64,000 bases of DNA, taken from assembly GCF_000006565.2 (NCBI RefSeq), contig NC_031479.1, positions 5,482,289 to 5,546,288 on the forward strand, given 5' to 3'. This document shows, in pieces, positions 22,461-34,353 of the stretch. A program made the position numbers and the translations under genes. Each line of letters begins with the position of its first letter. Positions within the stretch are counted from its first letter, which is position 1. This stretch comes from Toxoplasma gondii ME49 (taxonomy: Eukaryota; Apicomplexa; Conoidasida; Eucoccidiorida; Sarcocystidae). Below the pieces are notes generated by a model, which saw only the letters and a program-made list of their open reading frames with translations, was not told the origin of the DNA and searched no databases.

Positions 22461-25400
22461 GGTTGTTCGAGAGACTGGAGATTCGCGCGCAAAGATTTCT
22501 CTGCAGGACGCAGAGGGTACGAATAACGGGATCCTGGAAACGCGTCGAGAAACTCGACTTCTGTCCAAAGTCCACAGCTGTCGTCGGGTTCGGGACTCGC
22601 GGGAGGAACCAGGAAGGAACCCAAGGCAGAGTGCCGATGCCACTTTCCGTGCGAAAGACCGGCTGCATCACTTGCTTTATTTCTCACCTCCCATAGTCAA
22701 ACGGACTGTCTGCACAAAAAAACGCGTCTTCCTGGAGAGCGTCTGACTGAGGCTTCCTCTTCCACCCAACGCGACGACGGGCTGACGAGGCAACTCGTGC
22801 AAAAGTTGCGCGTTCTTTGCGTAAATTCGAATCAATCAAGACGCCCGAGAACGGGAGCTCTACCCTGCATCAGGGCTGGCACTGAAACCTGTCGGGTCGC
22901 CCTTCCATAGACCCGAGAAATGAGGGGGGAATACCACTACGCCCTAAAGGAAGAGGGGTGGCGCCGCACAGCCGCGACGGAAGCAAACGGCGCGACAGCC
23001 GCTTGTCGCCAGGGGCGGCAAAGGCAGGGGCCAGGAAGGTGCCTCGTCCACGGTTCCCGCGCATGGCTCGTCGAGAAATCAGACGCTCGCTTTTGAGCTT
23101 CAGAAAAAACCACCACTTACTCGTGGCTTCCAACAGTTACATACACGCTGCGGTTTATGTCCAGGAAGGTTTCACGGATACTCCCTATGCGTGGCACGCA
23201 CCGCGACCGTCACACTAAGAACCCACGCGCCGCTACGCCACATGCGGTCGCGCCTGGGGTAAGGTACGCCTTTGTGCTTTTGCGTGCCCCTGTGAATCAT
23301 CCAGGGCGGTAACTCTCCCTACCTGAGGAAGAAAAATGCAGCATACCCGTTTCTACATGAACAGAAAGCGAACGTAGCGCTTCCCTCGGAGACTGCAACG
23401 CGTAGAGGTTCGGGCGACGGGGAGAAACGGCTCTGAGTGGCAGTTTTGTGAGGCTCTTTACGTAATAACCCCTTCAATTGAACGCAGACACTTCCCTGAG
23501 CGACCTAGCTTCAAATTCTACCTGTCAAACCGAAAGACAACAGCAGAAATCCAGAAATTGCACGCATTCGCTCTCCAGCACAATCCCAAACATGAAAATA
23601 GGTCGGGCCCTTTCCCGGGGCCAGCTCAGCTTGGGGGCAGAAGACATCCTATTGGTTCCACGCTGACTGTCGAAAAAAACGTTACTCTCTCTTCACCTTC
23701 TGTAAGTAGACTGAGATGCTCGTACCGAACATAGCCACGTCTTGCAAATAAGTCTGCGTAAAAGGCTGAGATAGCTGTCACTGCCCCACTCCAGGGTTGT
23801 GCGTGACGATAGTGAAATCTGTCGGGACCACCGTGACCATTAACGCCCACGGGTCAGGTGCTCGGTTAAAAAATACGCGTTTTCTTGTTTTCTGAAAGCG
23901 TCCCTTCGAAGAAACAGAAAGGTGCACCACGGTGTGCCTCAAGGACAAAACATGGAACAGGCAACACGTGACAAGTTCCTGCCCTGCGCTCCGCCTCCAC
24001 AATCCGCCACAAACTTCCACAGTCGGGATGAACCAATGCATACTTGCAGGGCAGGACTGTTGTGCCCCATTTCTCTTAAAAAAACAGGATAGTCTTCAAT
24101 CTAGTCCAACGCATGTGCGGACAGATCCCATAATGTTGAGGGAGTGACCTGGTCCAGAACTGGCACCTTTCGAAAGTCTGCAGAAAGCACATGTGTGAAG
24201 CGAAGAGCTTGCGGCAGCCTCTTTCCCTGGAGTATCATTTCTCCGTCGTAGGAGTACGCGTACACGGGGATTTTTCGAAACATGTTTTGATACCTTGTGT
24301 GTGTCAAGAGAACGGCTTGTGGGGAAAACGCGCATTTGGTGAGGCGCCTGGCAGGGCGCAACAGCATTCCATGTAGTTGAGGTTGCCTCTCTAAACCGCA
24401 TGTTATCTCCCGTACAGGTCACGCTTCACACTGTAACAATATTCGGCCAGACTGAAAAAAGTCTTCAACAGAGAAGTCTTCAACTGTCTGCTCAATCGGG
24501 CGAGCCACGTCCGCCAACCGTGTTGAAGAGGGATTTCCGTGACTACACTGCATCGTAGGTTTCGTGATAAACCGAGACTTCTATAGTAATGAATCTGGTA
24601 TCATAGCTCATCTAACAAGAAGCAATGATTACTATCTTAATGAAATCAGGAGTGTAGTGTACCTGGCAGAAGTGCCCCCTTAATTCAGCCAGCTTGACAT
24701 AGTATCTTGCAAGAAGCACAGATTTCTATCTTAATGAAACCACGATGGTACTGAAGCTTTTGTACCTTCTCTCATCAACACTTGGTTGATGGATGCAGAT
24801 GTCTTTGTTTGTGGGCGAAAAAAAAACACACAGTCGGACACCAAGGAAGTACCTCCGTATCAATGCAGAGCCACCAACAGTGAGGAGCCTTAAGAATATA
24901 GTTACTCAATGCTTGCGAACTGAACAGACGAAACGTATGAATATAACTTCTGAACTGACATCCCACGGTGTTTGGGTAAATGAGGCTGTCTTCAACAACT
25001 TCCTGTCACTGTCGTACCCCTCCTGGGTTATCACACACTCCCGGAGAACGCTGCCCATGTTGTGTCACTTACAGCTCCGTGAATAAAACGAACGAATTCG
25101 CATACATTAGGTTGTTTGCCTGTGGCTAGCGAATGACTCTGGTAAATGGAAGTGCAGGCGGTCGCCTACTTCCATTGAAATCGTGGTTCAGGCGGTTGCT
25201 GCAACTGCAGTGGAGTATGTGCTTTAGTGAGTCAACATTGGTCGTCAGCTCCCCGCCACCACATGAATTGTAAATCGTTGACAAGAAATGCCGATAGTGC
25301 ATGTGATGAACTGTGGAATTTGGGTCGAAGCCATGAATTACGATGGCCGTTCCAACGCGCCCCGCTACGGCAGCGACGCTCTAAGAAGGGGAGGGGTGAG

Positions 25401-25816
25401 GCTTGCACGTCCAGTAAACTGACAAAGGCTGGTTGCCTGCTCTTCCTGGACAAGCACGGTGCACGTAGAGAGACGCGGTAGAGATTCACTCGACGGATCC
25501 TGGAGGGTCAAGAAGCGGCTCCTCCCCCACTGCCAGCAGGTGCATGGATCTTCATATCGAACAACAAATTCGAAACCTTGCCCCCCCGATGTCGCTTAAG
25601 AATGCCACTGTGAAGTGGAATTCGAGTAAAGATGCCAAGGAATTTATGCGAAGTGAAAACACATGTATGCATGTGCCCCGGCGAAGGAACTTCGGACGCA
25701 CCCAATGTACGGGTCGTCGCCTGCTGCGAGGTCGTTTGCTGGTCCGGATTTTTTGGCATAATTGGACTGAAGGCCATACATGCAGTTGCAAGTGAAATTG
25801 AAGATTTGTTTCTTCG
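22461..25816. other. Intergenic region, promoter side of the surface-protein gene
   Basis: About 22461-23100 is GC-rich and should hold the promoter and leader of the minus-strand surface-protein gene. The remainder has only short frames without domains. A degenerate repeat lies at 24570-24750. The frame at 25508-25993 on the minus strand overlaps a candidate exon on the plus strand and looks like a shadow. Confidence 0.4.
24570..24750. repeat. Degenerate direct repeats, A+T-rich
   Basis: Two related segments, about 24616-24650 and 24710-24744, share CAAGAAGCA and CTATCTTAATGAAA. A third, weaker copy (ACTTCTATAGTAATGAA) starts near 24577. Spacing is 50-95 bp. They may be a decayed tandem or transposon-derived repeat. 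Confidence 0.35.
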
Positions 25817-27406
25817 ATGGCCGTGAGAGGAGACATGCTTAATGAAGACGGCGAGCGTGCGATGGGAAAGTCGTGTGTGCTGCACGCTGGTGTGGATCGT
25901 GGTGGTGGTGCTCTCTTTTGCCACATCATATTCCCCACTATTCACTGCCAAGTCACAGCCCAGGTAAGCGATGCATGCTGCAGGACGGGGCACTTTTTTG
26001 CACGACTAAATCGCAGATACAAACTTCACTGAATTTCAAGGTACTTCCCCGTTGCGTGCGTCGAGACCCGCGACTGCTGGAGCTGTCAGGACACAAAAGA
26101 GTGATATTCTTTTCCTCAGTCTCTGTTCCCGGCAATTATTCCCGTGATTGATTGACGTTCAGCTGCTGTTATACACTCATTCGAAACACATTATTCATCG
26201 CGGCTTCGGTGTAAAGGCATTGTTCATGGCGAGTGTTCGCATGTATGGTTGAAGCTTAGCAGCTAATGCCACTCATTCAAGATATACTCATGTGTCAGAG
26301 GTTCAGTCTAATGTTTCCTATACAATATAGATCACCTACCGCCATACATCGTGTCCGTGCTGGTCTGTCCTTACGAATGGCGCAGCACACCTGACAAAAG
26401 TAGCCAATCTAGAGCATACAGGAAGAAGGCTGTCCTCTTTCACCACTCTCGTGACCAACCATGGCCAGGGAAAGTGCCGACACAAACCCACCCTCCTACA
26501 ACTGCCCAGGCAAACGCGGTTGATTGGGTAGGTTCACGACCGCGGGCTCTTGCCTCGTTTGATGGCCGCGACACCACCAACAATGGTGAAGACTCAAACG
26601 AACGTCCTTCGAGGGAACAACACCCGTCAGTAGCACCCAGTCGAGAAGGCAGCCCAAGGCAATCACAGGCGGTTGCTGGCCCGTCGAGTGGGGAGCCTAT
26701 CAGACCATCCCCGCTACGACCTGTACAACCTGCCATACATTTTCAATCCCTCTTTTTCGGTGGCGCCGCTGTGAGTCCAGGACCGTTGAGAGGGGCAACT
26801 CCCCCACCCATGCCACCACCTGCCCCCCTTCTTCCACCTCGCCTATGCCGACAGTGTCGGTGGGATGAAAATAAACTTGCTGAACTCGATGGAGAGTTCA
26901 GGGCTGGTCAACAAGACATGCGCGAAGCAGTACAGCAGCAACAACGACTGCAGCAGATGAGGCAGCGTTTATCGGTTCCATCTGGAGGGATAGCTGTCTC
27001 TCCGGAAGAATTGTCAGTGCTTGACGCTATAATACAGGAATCAGCGAGAAATATAGAGATGTTGGAGCAGAAAAACCGCCTGCTGCGGGAGACCCGATAT
27101 TTGTTACTACATCTTATGCGTGCTCGCCATGGACGACAACAACGCTCTGAGACGCGACGACGCATGACTGCGCTTGCCAGATTGTTTGGCGGTGTCGTAG
27201 GGGCGGCGTGGCAGGCCAGACTCCTAGGAGCTCAATATCAGGCTGACGACCGAGCTGCCGCTTTTGAGCAACAACGAGAAGAGCCAGGCGCACCTGCAGG
27301 AGCAAATCAGCCTCAACCTGATCAGGGAGGTGGAAATGCTCAGGCATTGCCAAGAAACGAGCCGCCTCGACAAAATGCACTTCGCCGCGGCAGGCCGGGT
27401 CCTTAA
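25817..27406 (+). CDS. Hypothetical coiled-coil protein, two exons (model uncertain)
   Basis: The long frame to 27406 has no ATG near its 5' end, which points to an upstream exon. My model joins 25817-25963 (ATG at 25817, donor CAG|GTAAGC) to 26510-27406 (acceptor after a C-rich tract, GCCCAG), phase 0, giving about 347 residues. The first 49 residues include a weakly hydrophobic patch that is not a clear signal peptide. Next come about 130 residues rich in Pro, Ser, Arg and Gln, with a poly-Pro run, then CRQCRWDENKLAEL and a Gln/Arg/Leu-rich helical region with coiled-coil heptads to about 27190. No known domain is visible. Near 27228 a second, well-formed frame takes over (separate entry), so the true C-terminus may differ. 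The first exon is the least certain part. Confidence 0.5.
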
Positions 27407-27548
27407 AGATGACTTTTTCTGGTATACGGAAAGACTCCTCCCTCTCTCGGCTTCGGAATTATACAGGATGGGGACTAGAAGAAGCGATAATGTGCGGGTT
27501 AGGGAGTCGATACTCTCCAGATATGCAAATCTTCGTATCAATTATTAA
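27228..27548 (+). CDS. Alternative C-terminal frame of the coiled-coil gene
   Basis: From 27228, directly after an in-frame TAG, a different frame runs open for 106 residues to TAA at 27548. Its product is helical and protein-like: ELNIRLTTELPLLSNN, then SLNLIREVEMLRHCQETSRL, then a YTERLLPLSASELYRMG stretch. It overlaps the end of the 25817-27406 frame by about 180 bp. The sequence CTCCTAG|GAGCTC at its start could serve as a 3' splice site, but no good donor at a normal intron distance is visible. It could be the real C-terminus reached by a very short intron, the result of a frameshift mutation or assembly error, or coincidence. Confidence 0.4.
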   Translation, partial: ELNIRLTTELPLLSNNEKSQAHLQEQISLNLIREVEMLRHCQETSRLDKMHFAAAGRVLKDDFFWYTERLLPLSASELYRMGTRRSDNVRVRESILSRYANLRINY

Positions 27549-29213
27549 AGACGGGAATCAGTCGCACAGGGAGCAGGCTACGTGGTACAGCTGATCGAGG
27601 TCTCGTGAAGGTTCTAATATCCCACCTCGGTTTACCAAACGACTGCTTGTACGAGACGACTCGTTGCCTGCAAATAATTTTAGCGGCCTTCTAGAACAGA
27701 TGACAACTCATGACGTTTCGCGTAGAGGGCAGCAAAGTTATCCGCAAGGAGAACAGTGATGATGTGCGGGGTCCCGTGCGGAATGGTGTGTTGATGGTCC
27801 TTATATGGAGATGTGTTGTATACAGTTGAGTCTTTTCGTCCTTACCACATGTGTCCCGCAGCAAGGCGCAAATGCCTGTTGTTATCGGGATTCTGTCGTC
27901 CGCAGACGGAACTTGCAATATGTAACTTTATCCTGGATGATTGCATATTGGCGACTAAACGTCAGTGAAGCCTAGAGTCTTTGTATAACTGAAGTTATGG
28001 GGATTTAACTGCTGTTGGGATTCCTCGATTAGTTCCACATCTGCTTTGTATAACTGCTGCCTTTCCCAATTGCCTTCTATTTTAAAGATGTGTTGGGGGA
28101 TACTCTGAATCTGCTCCACATGAATACACGTATTGCCGCCAATATCAACGTTGGACCGAGCTGATGTCGCAGGGACTGATATATCTGACTTTCCCGCAGC
28201 ACCGAATTTTGCCGCAAAGTTCACTACAAATTTAGGTAGAAATGAAAGAGTTTGTAACTCGTGGATGTCTGGTTAGTACTCCGGGCAAATCAGTTTTCCC
28301 GGGGAGACAAACGAGAACTGGCTTCTGGCCCAGACATTATGAGGGTCGGACGACCAGACCGACCCTGTAGGGCAAAAGCGCCGCGTAGACACGGCATAGT
28401 TTTTCTACAGCTCAAGTATTTTTAGCAAGTTGAATGGATACAGGAAAGACGAAGGGTTGCTCCAAAGACGACCACAGTATCCCTTCAATCTTATGTAAAG
28501 GTGGCAGAGTAGAACATGGGTTCATGCTAACAGGGATTTCACCCTATTTTGAATCAGTTGACCCGGGCGGTGCGTCTGAGATAGAACGGGGGAGTAACTC
28601 CGGCCTCTCATTTCTCTCTCCACGAAAAACATACCAGGACGTACAACTAGATCATCACCAAGTCCTTTACCGTTAATATGGTGAGATAGACACCAATATT
28701 CCATACAGCCTAACATTATGGAGGAGACTACCAAAGTGAGTACCACGATGTTTGTACAGCTTATAGACAAAAGTTGGTTTTTCAAATGTACGTTCGATAC
28801 CACAATCTCGTCGGCAAACGGGCCGGATCACCGGTGAGTGTGCTGCCGGCGCATGCGCACAACCCGCTGCATCGCTCGCTATTGAGTTTCGTGGCTGTGT
28901 GTGCGTTGAACAACGTGTGCAGCGTGTAAGTTGACCAGACTCGTGTTGCCTTTTGCTTCCGCCGTACCTGTCGAACAGTACCCACGCGTGGTGACCCCAA
29001 CACCATTTTTGTAGGCAAAGTGCTCTTCAAAAAACCCGTTAACTCCACTTTCGCGTCCCGAAACCCTTCCCTGAAACGTCCGATTGTCTTGGCTGCTCAG
29101 ACGTCCCGCTGTTGTCACCGTGTCACCAGAAGACACCTTGTGAAATGTTTCGATGTTTTCTAAAGGCGCCCACTCGCCTCTGCCACGGAATCTGAGTCCT
29201 CTGTTTTTCAACC
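27549..29213. other. Intergenic region, promoter and leader of the kinase gene
   Basis: No gene recognised. Short frames on both strands lack domains. A potential hairpin lies at 28342-28366. About 28800-29213 should contain the promoter and leader of the kinase gene that starts at 29214. Confidence 0.4.
28342..28366. repeat. Short inverted repeat (8-bp arms)
   Basis: AGGGTCGG and CCGACCCT form perfect 8-bp arms around a 9-base loop. It is isolated and followed by no T-run, so it is probably a chance hairpin or a small repeat remnant. Confidence 0.5.
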
Positions 29214-31730
29214 ATGTATAGCGGTACGGGTTTCTCGCCGAGTGTCAGCCCATTCCGAGCGCCTCCTTCCGCACCTCTTAACTTCCCGTGCCATGTCTCG
29301 CGCTTGCCGTGTTCAGACATCACCAAGATTGCCAGCTTCACTTTGGACAAGCTCCTCGAAGCCCACGGCGGCGACAAAGCGGCTCTGTACTCTGTTTCGG
29401 CTTCTCCCTTCTCTTCCAATTGTCCCGAACGAAACACGAACCCTGAATGCTTCTGCTGGTCCCAGGCATGTCCGCACCGCGCCGCTGCGGCCGCCAGCAC
29501 TCATCCCCTTCCTCTGCATCCTGAGCTGCCCTTTGACGCTTCGCCTTTTCGAGACAAAAGTTCACTGGGCGCAGGAACCGCGCTGCACACGGCAGCGGCC
29601 GGCGCGTCAGTTCCTCACTTTGCCAGGTGTACATACACCCCACTCGTGACGTGCCAAAGCGGCGCGGCAGCTGCGTGCGCTCCGCGCAGCGCCGTCGTTG
29701 AGTCACTTTTTCCGCTTCCGCAACGGGAACTATGTCCCGGTAACAAGTCGAGCCGCCAAACCTCGAGTTTGACGACCTTCTCCGGATTGTGTGATGCTGA
29801 ACATCCAGCCGACTGCGCAGGTCTCGGCGCGGCAGCTCCGCAGCGAGTCCCGGGAAACTGGAGCGCTCCAAACTGTGGAGCTGGGCGCCGGAATGGAAGA
29901 AATTTCCACACTGGAAACTTGTCCCACGACCCGTGTGGCGAAGCGGCGCCTCTGCACGTTGTGGGAGAGCGACGAGGCGCGTGTGCAGGCGATGCATCCG
30001 CCGACCAGGACTCAGAGGACCCTTTGTCCTTGCATTTCTCCTCCCAGACACATTCCGGCGCGCGGCACTTGACACTCAGTGAAGAAAGAGGCCCTGTGGG
30101 AACGAGAGCGAAAAGCCACGGACACTCCCGGTTTCTCGTCGCGGTCGGCGGGATCCCCGGGAGCGGGAAATCCACTTTTGGTGGACGACTGGCGGCTGAG
30201 ATCAAACGACTGTGGTCAGAACGGAGAAAGCAGTGGGAAGAAGAGCGGCGATGCGCCGCACTCGCGTCACCTGTAAAGCCTGTCTTTTCCGCGGAGAGCG
30301 CGACGGAGCAGGAGGAACAGAACTGCTTCTCAAGTCCTTGCCAAGAAGTAGAGGGGGACGGCGCCCGCACAGCTGAAGCTTCCGCCTCCGAGACGGGAGG
30401 CCGCGATACATCCGTGAAACCGTGTGACTGTGCAGAAATTCTCGACGGAGCCCGTGAAAAAGCCAAGCAGGAAAAAGACATTTGCGTCGCCATTGGCATG
30501 GACGGTTTCCACCTCACAAGGGAACAGCTGTCACAGTAAGTTGCTGCATTTCTCTCTCTGGTTTCTAGTGGTACATGGCCTCTCTACCGTTGTCCTGCCG
30601 TTCAGGTGAAGCAGACGTCACGAAGTGGCAGGACAACGTTTCCGTACTCATATAAACATACACATAGGTATAAACGTATCGGGCACACTGGGGAAGCTAG
30701 ATGTCAAAGTGAAATTTGGCTTTCCACGTTTTCCGTTTCTGTTTAGAGGTGTCGACAGAAGGGACAATTTCACGCTTCCTCCGCGTTTTCTTTTCTTCTC
30801 TATCCGCTCGGTTCGTGCATTTCTCTTTCTACCAGGGCTACGTATCCGTGTGGTGGAAAACTTGGCCTCGCCCCCGTTGATTTGTCTCTGTTGACGCCTT
30901 TTCTCCCCAGTCCTCACTTTTCCCCGTTCCGCCCCGACCTCTTTGACCCGCTCACCGTCGTTCCCGGATTTCTAACCTGTATGGTTTACGGTGTACTCCG
31001 CTTCACTTCCACCTTTTTCTCAACCGCTGGCATGCGTCGCTGCTTTCCGCTTTTTCTGTCGTGACTCGATGCCTCCCAGGTTCCCCGACCCTGCAGAAGC
31101 TTTTCGCCGGAGAGGCGCCGCCTGGACCTTCGACATGCCTGCTTTTTGGTACAAAACAAGTGACATTCTTCACCGTACAAAGCTGACATCAAGAAAGCAC
31201 AGATCAAAGCTAGTTTGTGTGTTGTAATCGTCACACTGGAGTTGATGCTGTGTCGCTTCGTCGAGTCCAGAGGCCTGGCATTCCACGGCGTCCTGCCTCG
31301 AAAGAACGAAACTCGCAACATGCGCTTCCCCCGAATGCGTTGGGGGGTTCGGATGCATGTGACGTGCTGTAAAAGACGCGCATTTCCTTTGTTTTCAAAA
31401 AACCTTCCATAAATCGCAAAGAACCCCTCGTACACCACGACCTGTCGCCGACAGTTTTCTTCAGCTCTGAGTGTACTTCGATGACTCTCACTTCTAGGGG
31501 ATACTGCGCAACCACTTAATGTCGAGAGAAAGTTATGCGACTTCGTTTACCTGCGTAGCTCTGTACTCTCTGTACATCTCGGTTCGCTCATCTGTATGTA
31601 TCTACATCTACTCATCTATCTATCCATATCTACTCACCTTACTGTCTATCTATATGTCTAACCGTCATTCTATCTATCTCTGTTTCTGTCTATCTATCTG
31701 TTTACCTGTCTACCCATCATAGTTCCTCGG

Positions 31731-31773
<43 letters not shown>

Positions 31774-34053
31774 GTAAATGCATGCGATCTTAATTCGTAT
31801 ATATTTTACGCGCGCACTTCAGGACCAGTGTGTTTGTAGGTAGCCCCATGTCAGTGTGCTGCTTGAAAATCTGTATCTACCTTCATATGTATTCAAAACA
31901 TCTCCCCTATCTCACTGTCTGCACCCACATGCGCACACGCTGCCTACACGAATCAGGTGTATTGTCTCTCCCTCCAAAGACAGTTCATGGAAAACCTAAA
32001 ATTCGTGTACTTGATTGACGTGTAGAGCCACCAGTGTGCAGTCGTTCAGATATAGTCATCTATGGCGCATCAATCGGCGGCTCCACGAGCCCCTCCGCGT
32101 GTCTACATCACTTCGTTCATGCATGCCTTTGTCTGTATCCGTGGTTGTTGTAACATCTCCTGGGCCGTGATAAAATCACAGAGAAAGGACAGCTTGTCCG
32201 TTTTCTGCTGTCAGGCGAACGCTCCATGATGTGAAATACTCCCCTGATCGGAGCATCTCGCTTCCCACGTTTGACCACTCGACGAAGGTGAGTTTCTTCT
32301 CGTCTGCGTGTCTCGTGTGTTCCATTTCCTTCCGTTCGGTGCACCTTGCACGCTCTGTGGAAGTCAATTTCACATGTCATTTGCAGGCTGAGAGACGGAA
32401 CCGCTTCTCACCAGTGTACTCGTCGGGTTGTTAGCACGCGCATGCCGGTTCCTCTCTTTCGAGCAAGGTTCGCTCCAGAGCGATAGTTTCTTCTGGATGT
32501 CACACATGACGCTTGCGTAGTTCGATTGCTGCTACGTACACTGTTTAAGTGGAGGATGAAGTCTCTAGCATACCTTTATTGACAACCGTGTAAAGCCGCA
32601 GAGGACGTAGTTGTCTGTATCTCATGCGTGGAGTCACATTCGAAATCCTACGTATCCTGGATCTGTTCAGTTTTTTTTGTGTTCTTGCTTCTCCTTTTTC
32701 TCTGTCCAGGACCCCGTGCCCGACGGCATAATCATCTCGCCAGAGACCAAAATCGTCATTGTCGAGGGTCTTTACTTGTGCTTGTCGGAGAACGAGCAAG
32801 AGAAAGAAGAAACAGTGGCGTCGTTAGAGACACCGAAGCGCTGCTGGTTCAACCAAGATGACAATCTCTTCGATGTGCAGCTCTTTCTTCACACTCCTTT
32901 GTAAGCGGAAACTGCTTCTTCTTCTCTGCATACTCAGTTCTACGGGGGAAATGCTCTTGCGTCTCTCCACACTCCGCTGAGCCTCCATCCGTGAAGGAAA
33001 TGCGTCTCTGTGGAACCGATGGTCATCTCTCTAGTACGTCGAAGGGAGCGAGTCAGTTGTCGAAAGTCGACCCCTTTTCGTGGAAATCAGACACTTCGAC
33101 AGACGAGCGGTGCTGCGTGGGGAGAACGCCTCTGCGTGTTTCGTTTTCGAGTCGTTGCTGTTAAAGGTCTTCGAGTGCAAATGTTCTGACGTTTGCAGAG
33201 AGGAAGCGGGCAATCGCGTGGTAAAGAGACATCTCGCGTCGGGAATCTGCGACACCGAGACAGAGGCAGTGGAGAGGTGCGAAAGAAAAGAAAAACTGAA
33301 AAAAACGAGGAAGGAAAAAGCAGGGAGAAGAGAACACAGCGTGCAACTAGATTTGGACAGCAGGCATTTGCACCGACAGTGCGACCTCCGTTTTAAAAGA
33401 AATTCCTTTTCCTAGACTCCGATTCCGTTTACAGAGAACAGTGCATCCAGTTGTGCAAGATGTGAAACTCGAGAGGCGATGCTCGCAGGAAAGAAAGATA
33501 AACATGGCGGAGGGAGGAAACACAGAGCCAACATGAAAACGGAGAAATGCGACTCGTGGGAACGATGTGCACACCTCCCTCTTTTCTGGCGTACCGACGA
33601 CAGAAGTCTAGGCCAAGAAAAAACGCCTCTCACCGTTTCGCCTTGTGCGCCAACTCACTTTTTGTTCTGACTCGGCTCGAGTTCGACTCTTTGCTTTTCA
33701 TGAAGGAACCTTATTTTGCCATCTTGTGGAACTCTTGCATGCGCAAAGGCACGCGACGCCCATTCTCAGCTTCGTGTAGCTTTCGTTGCTTTTCCTCTCC
33801 GACAGTCTACCTTGGCGCTTGTATCCAAAGGCCGACGTTTCAATTAAACGCTGAATACTACTGTACTTGCGGCTCTTCACATGATGTGGTTATGGAAGAT
33901 GATCGATCTCGGATCTGCTGTCTACCTGGAAGACCTCTTTTCTCTTTTCTCGGTTTCCTGCTCAGGTGGAATGACAACGACGCTGTAAATGCAGCTTTCA
34001 TTCTGAGTCATGTCGACACAGCCCACTTAAACGCGGCAATTACTCAGGACTAA
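29214..34053 (+). CDS. P-loop kinase of the uridine kinase/phosphoribulokinase superfamily, YFH7-like
   Basis: Six exons: 29214-30535, 31080-31148, 32215-32287, 32710-32900, 33199-33276 and 33966-34053 (stop TAA). All junctions are GT-AG, and the frame holds for 607 codons (606 aa). Residues 1-300 are Ala/Ser/Cys/Pro-rich with no domain. Then come the Walker A motif GGIPGSGKST (about 312-321), MDGFHLTREQL (about 429), FPDPAEAFRRRGAAWTFD in exon 2, LPTFDHSTKDPVPDGI across exons 3-4, IVIVEGLYL (Walker B-like), and RVVKRHLASGIC with RWNDNDAVNA at the end. This order matches YFH7 and bacterial sugar/nucleoside kinase relatives that transfer phosphate from ATP to a small hydroxyl-bearing substrate. 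The substrate is unknown. About 95 residues, largely Glu/Ser-rich, are inserted between Walker A and the DGFH motif, unlike compact relatives of about 220-350 aa. The N-terminal extension could be a targeting region, but no clear signal is visible. Confidence 0.85.
31575..31775. repeat. TCTA/TC/TA microsatellite in kinase intron 2
   Basis: An interrupted CTAT/TCTA tract from about 31575 passes into (TC)n at about 31731-31753 and then (TA)n to about 31773. It lies inside the 31149-32214 intron. Confidence 0.8.
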
Positions 34054-34276
34054 AATACGCGCTTCTTCACGCATACACTGGAGCTGTTCACATGTACACA
34101 AATGTAGGCATCTCTACCGGGAAACACACACACACAGAAGTATAAATGTACATACACATACATAACTATATATGCTTGTGTACGGAACCGCGCCTCAAAA
34201 TATATATATTTGTCGAGATCCGAACCTATGTATATATATATATATATATACATATATATTATGTGGTAGACATTCG

Positions 34277-34309
<33 letters not shown>

Positions 34310-34311
34310 TC

Positions 34312-34353
<42 letters not shown>

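Noticed and set aside
25508..25993. A 161-codon minus-strand frame
   Set aside because: It has no domain or signal peptide and overlaps a candidate plus-strand exon with a good splice donor.
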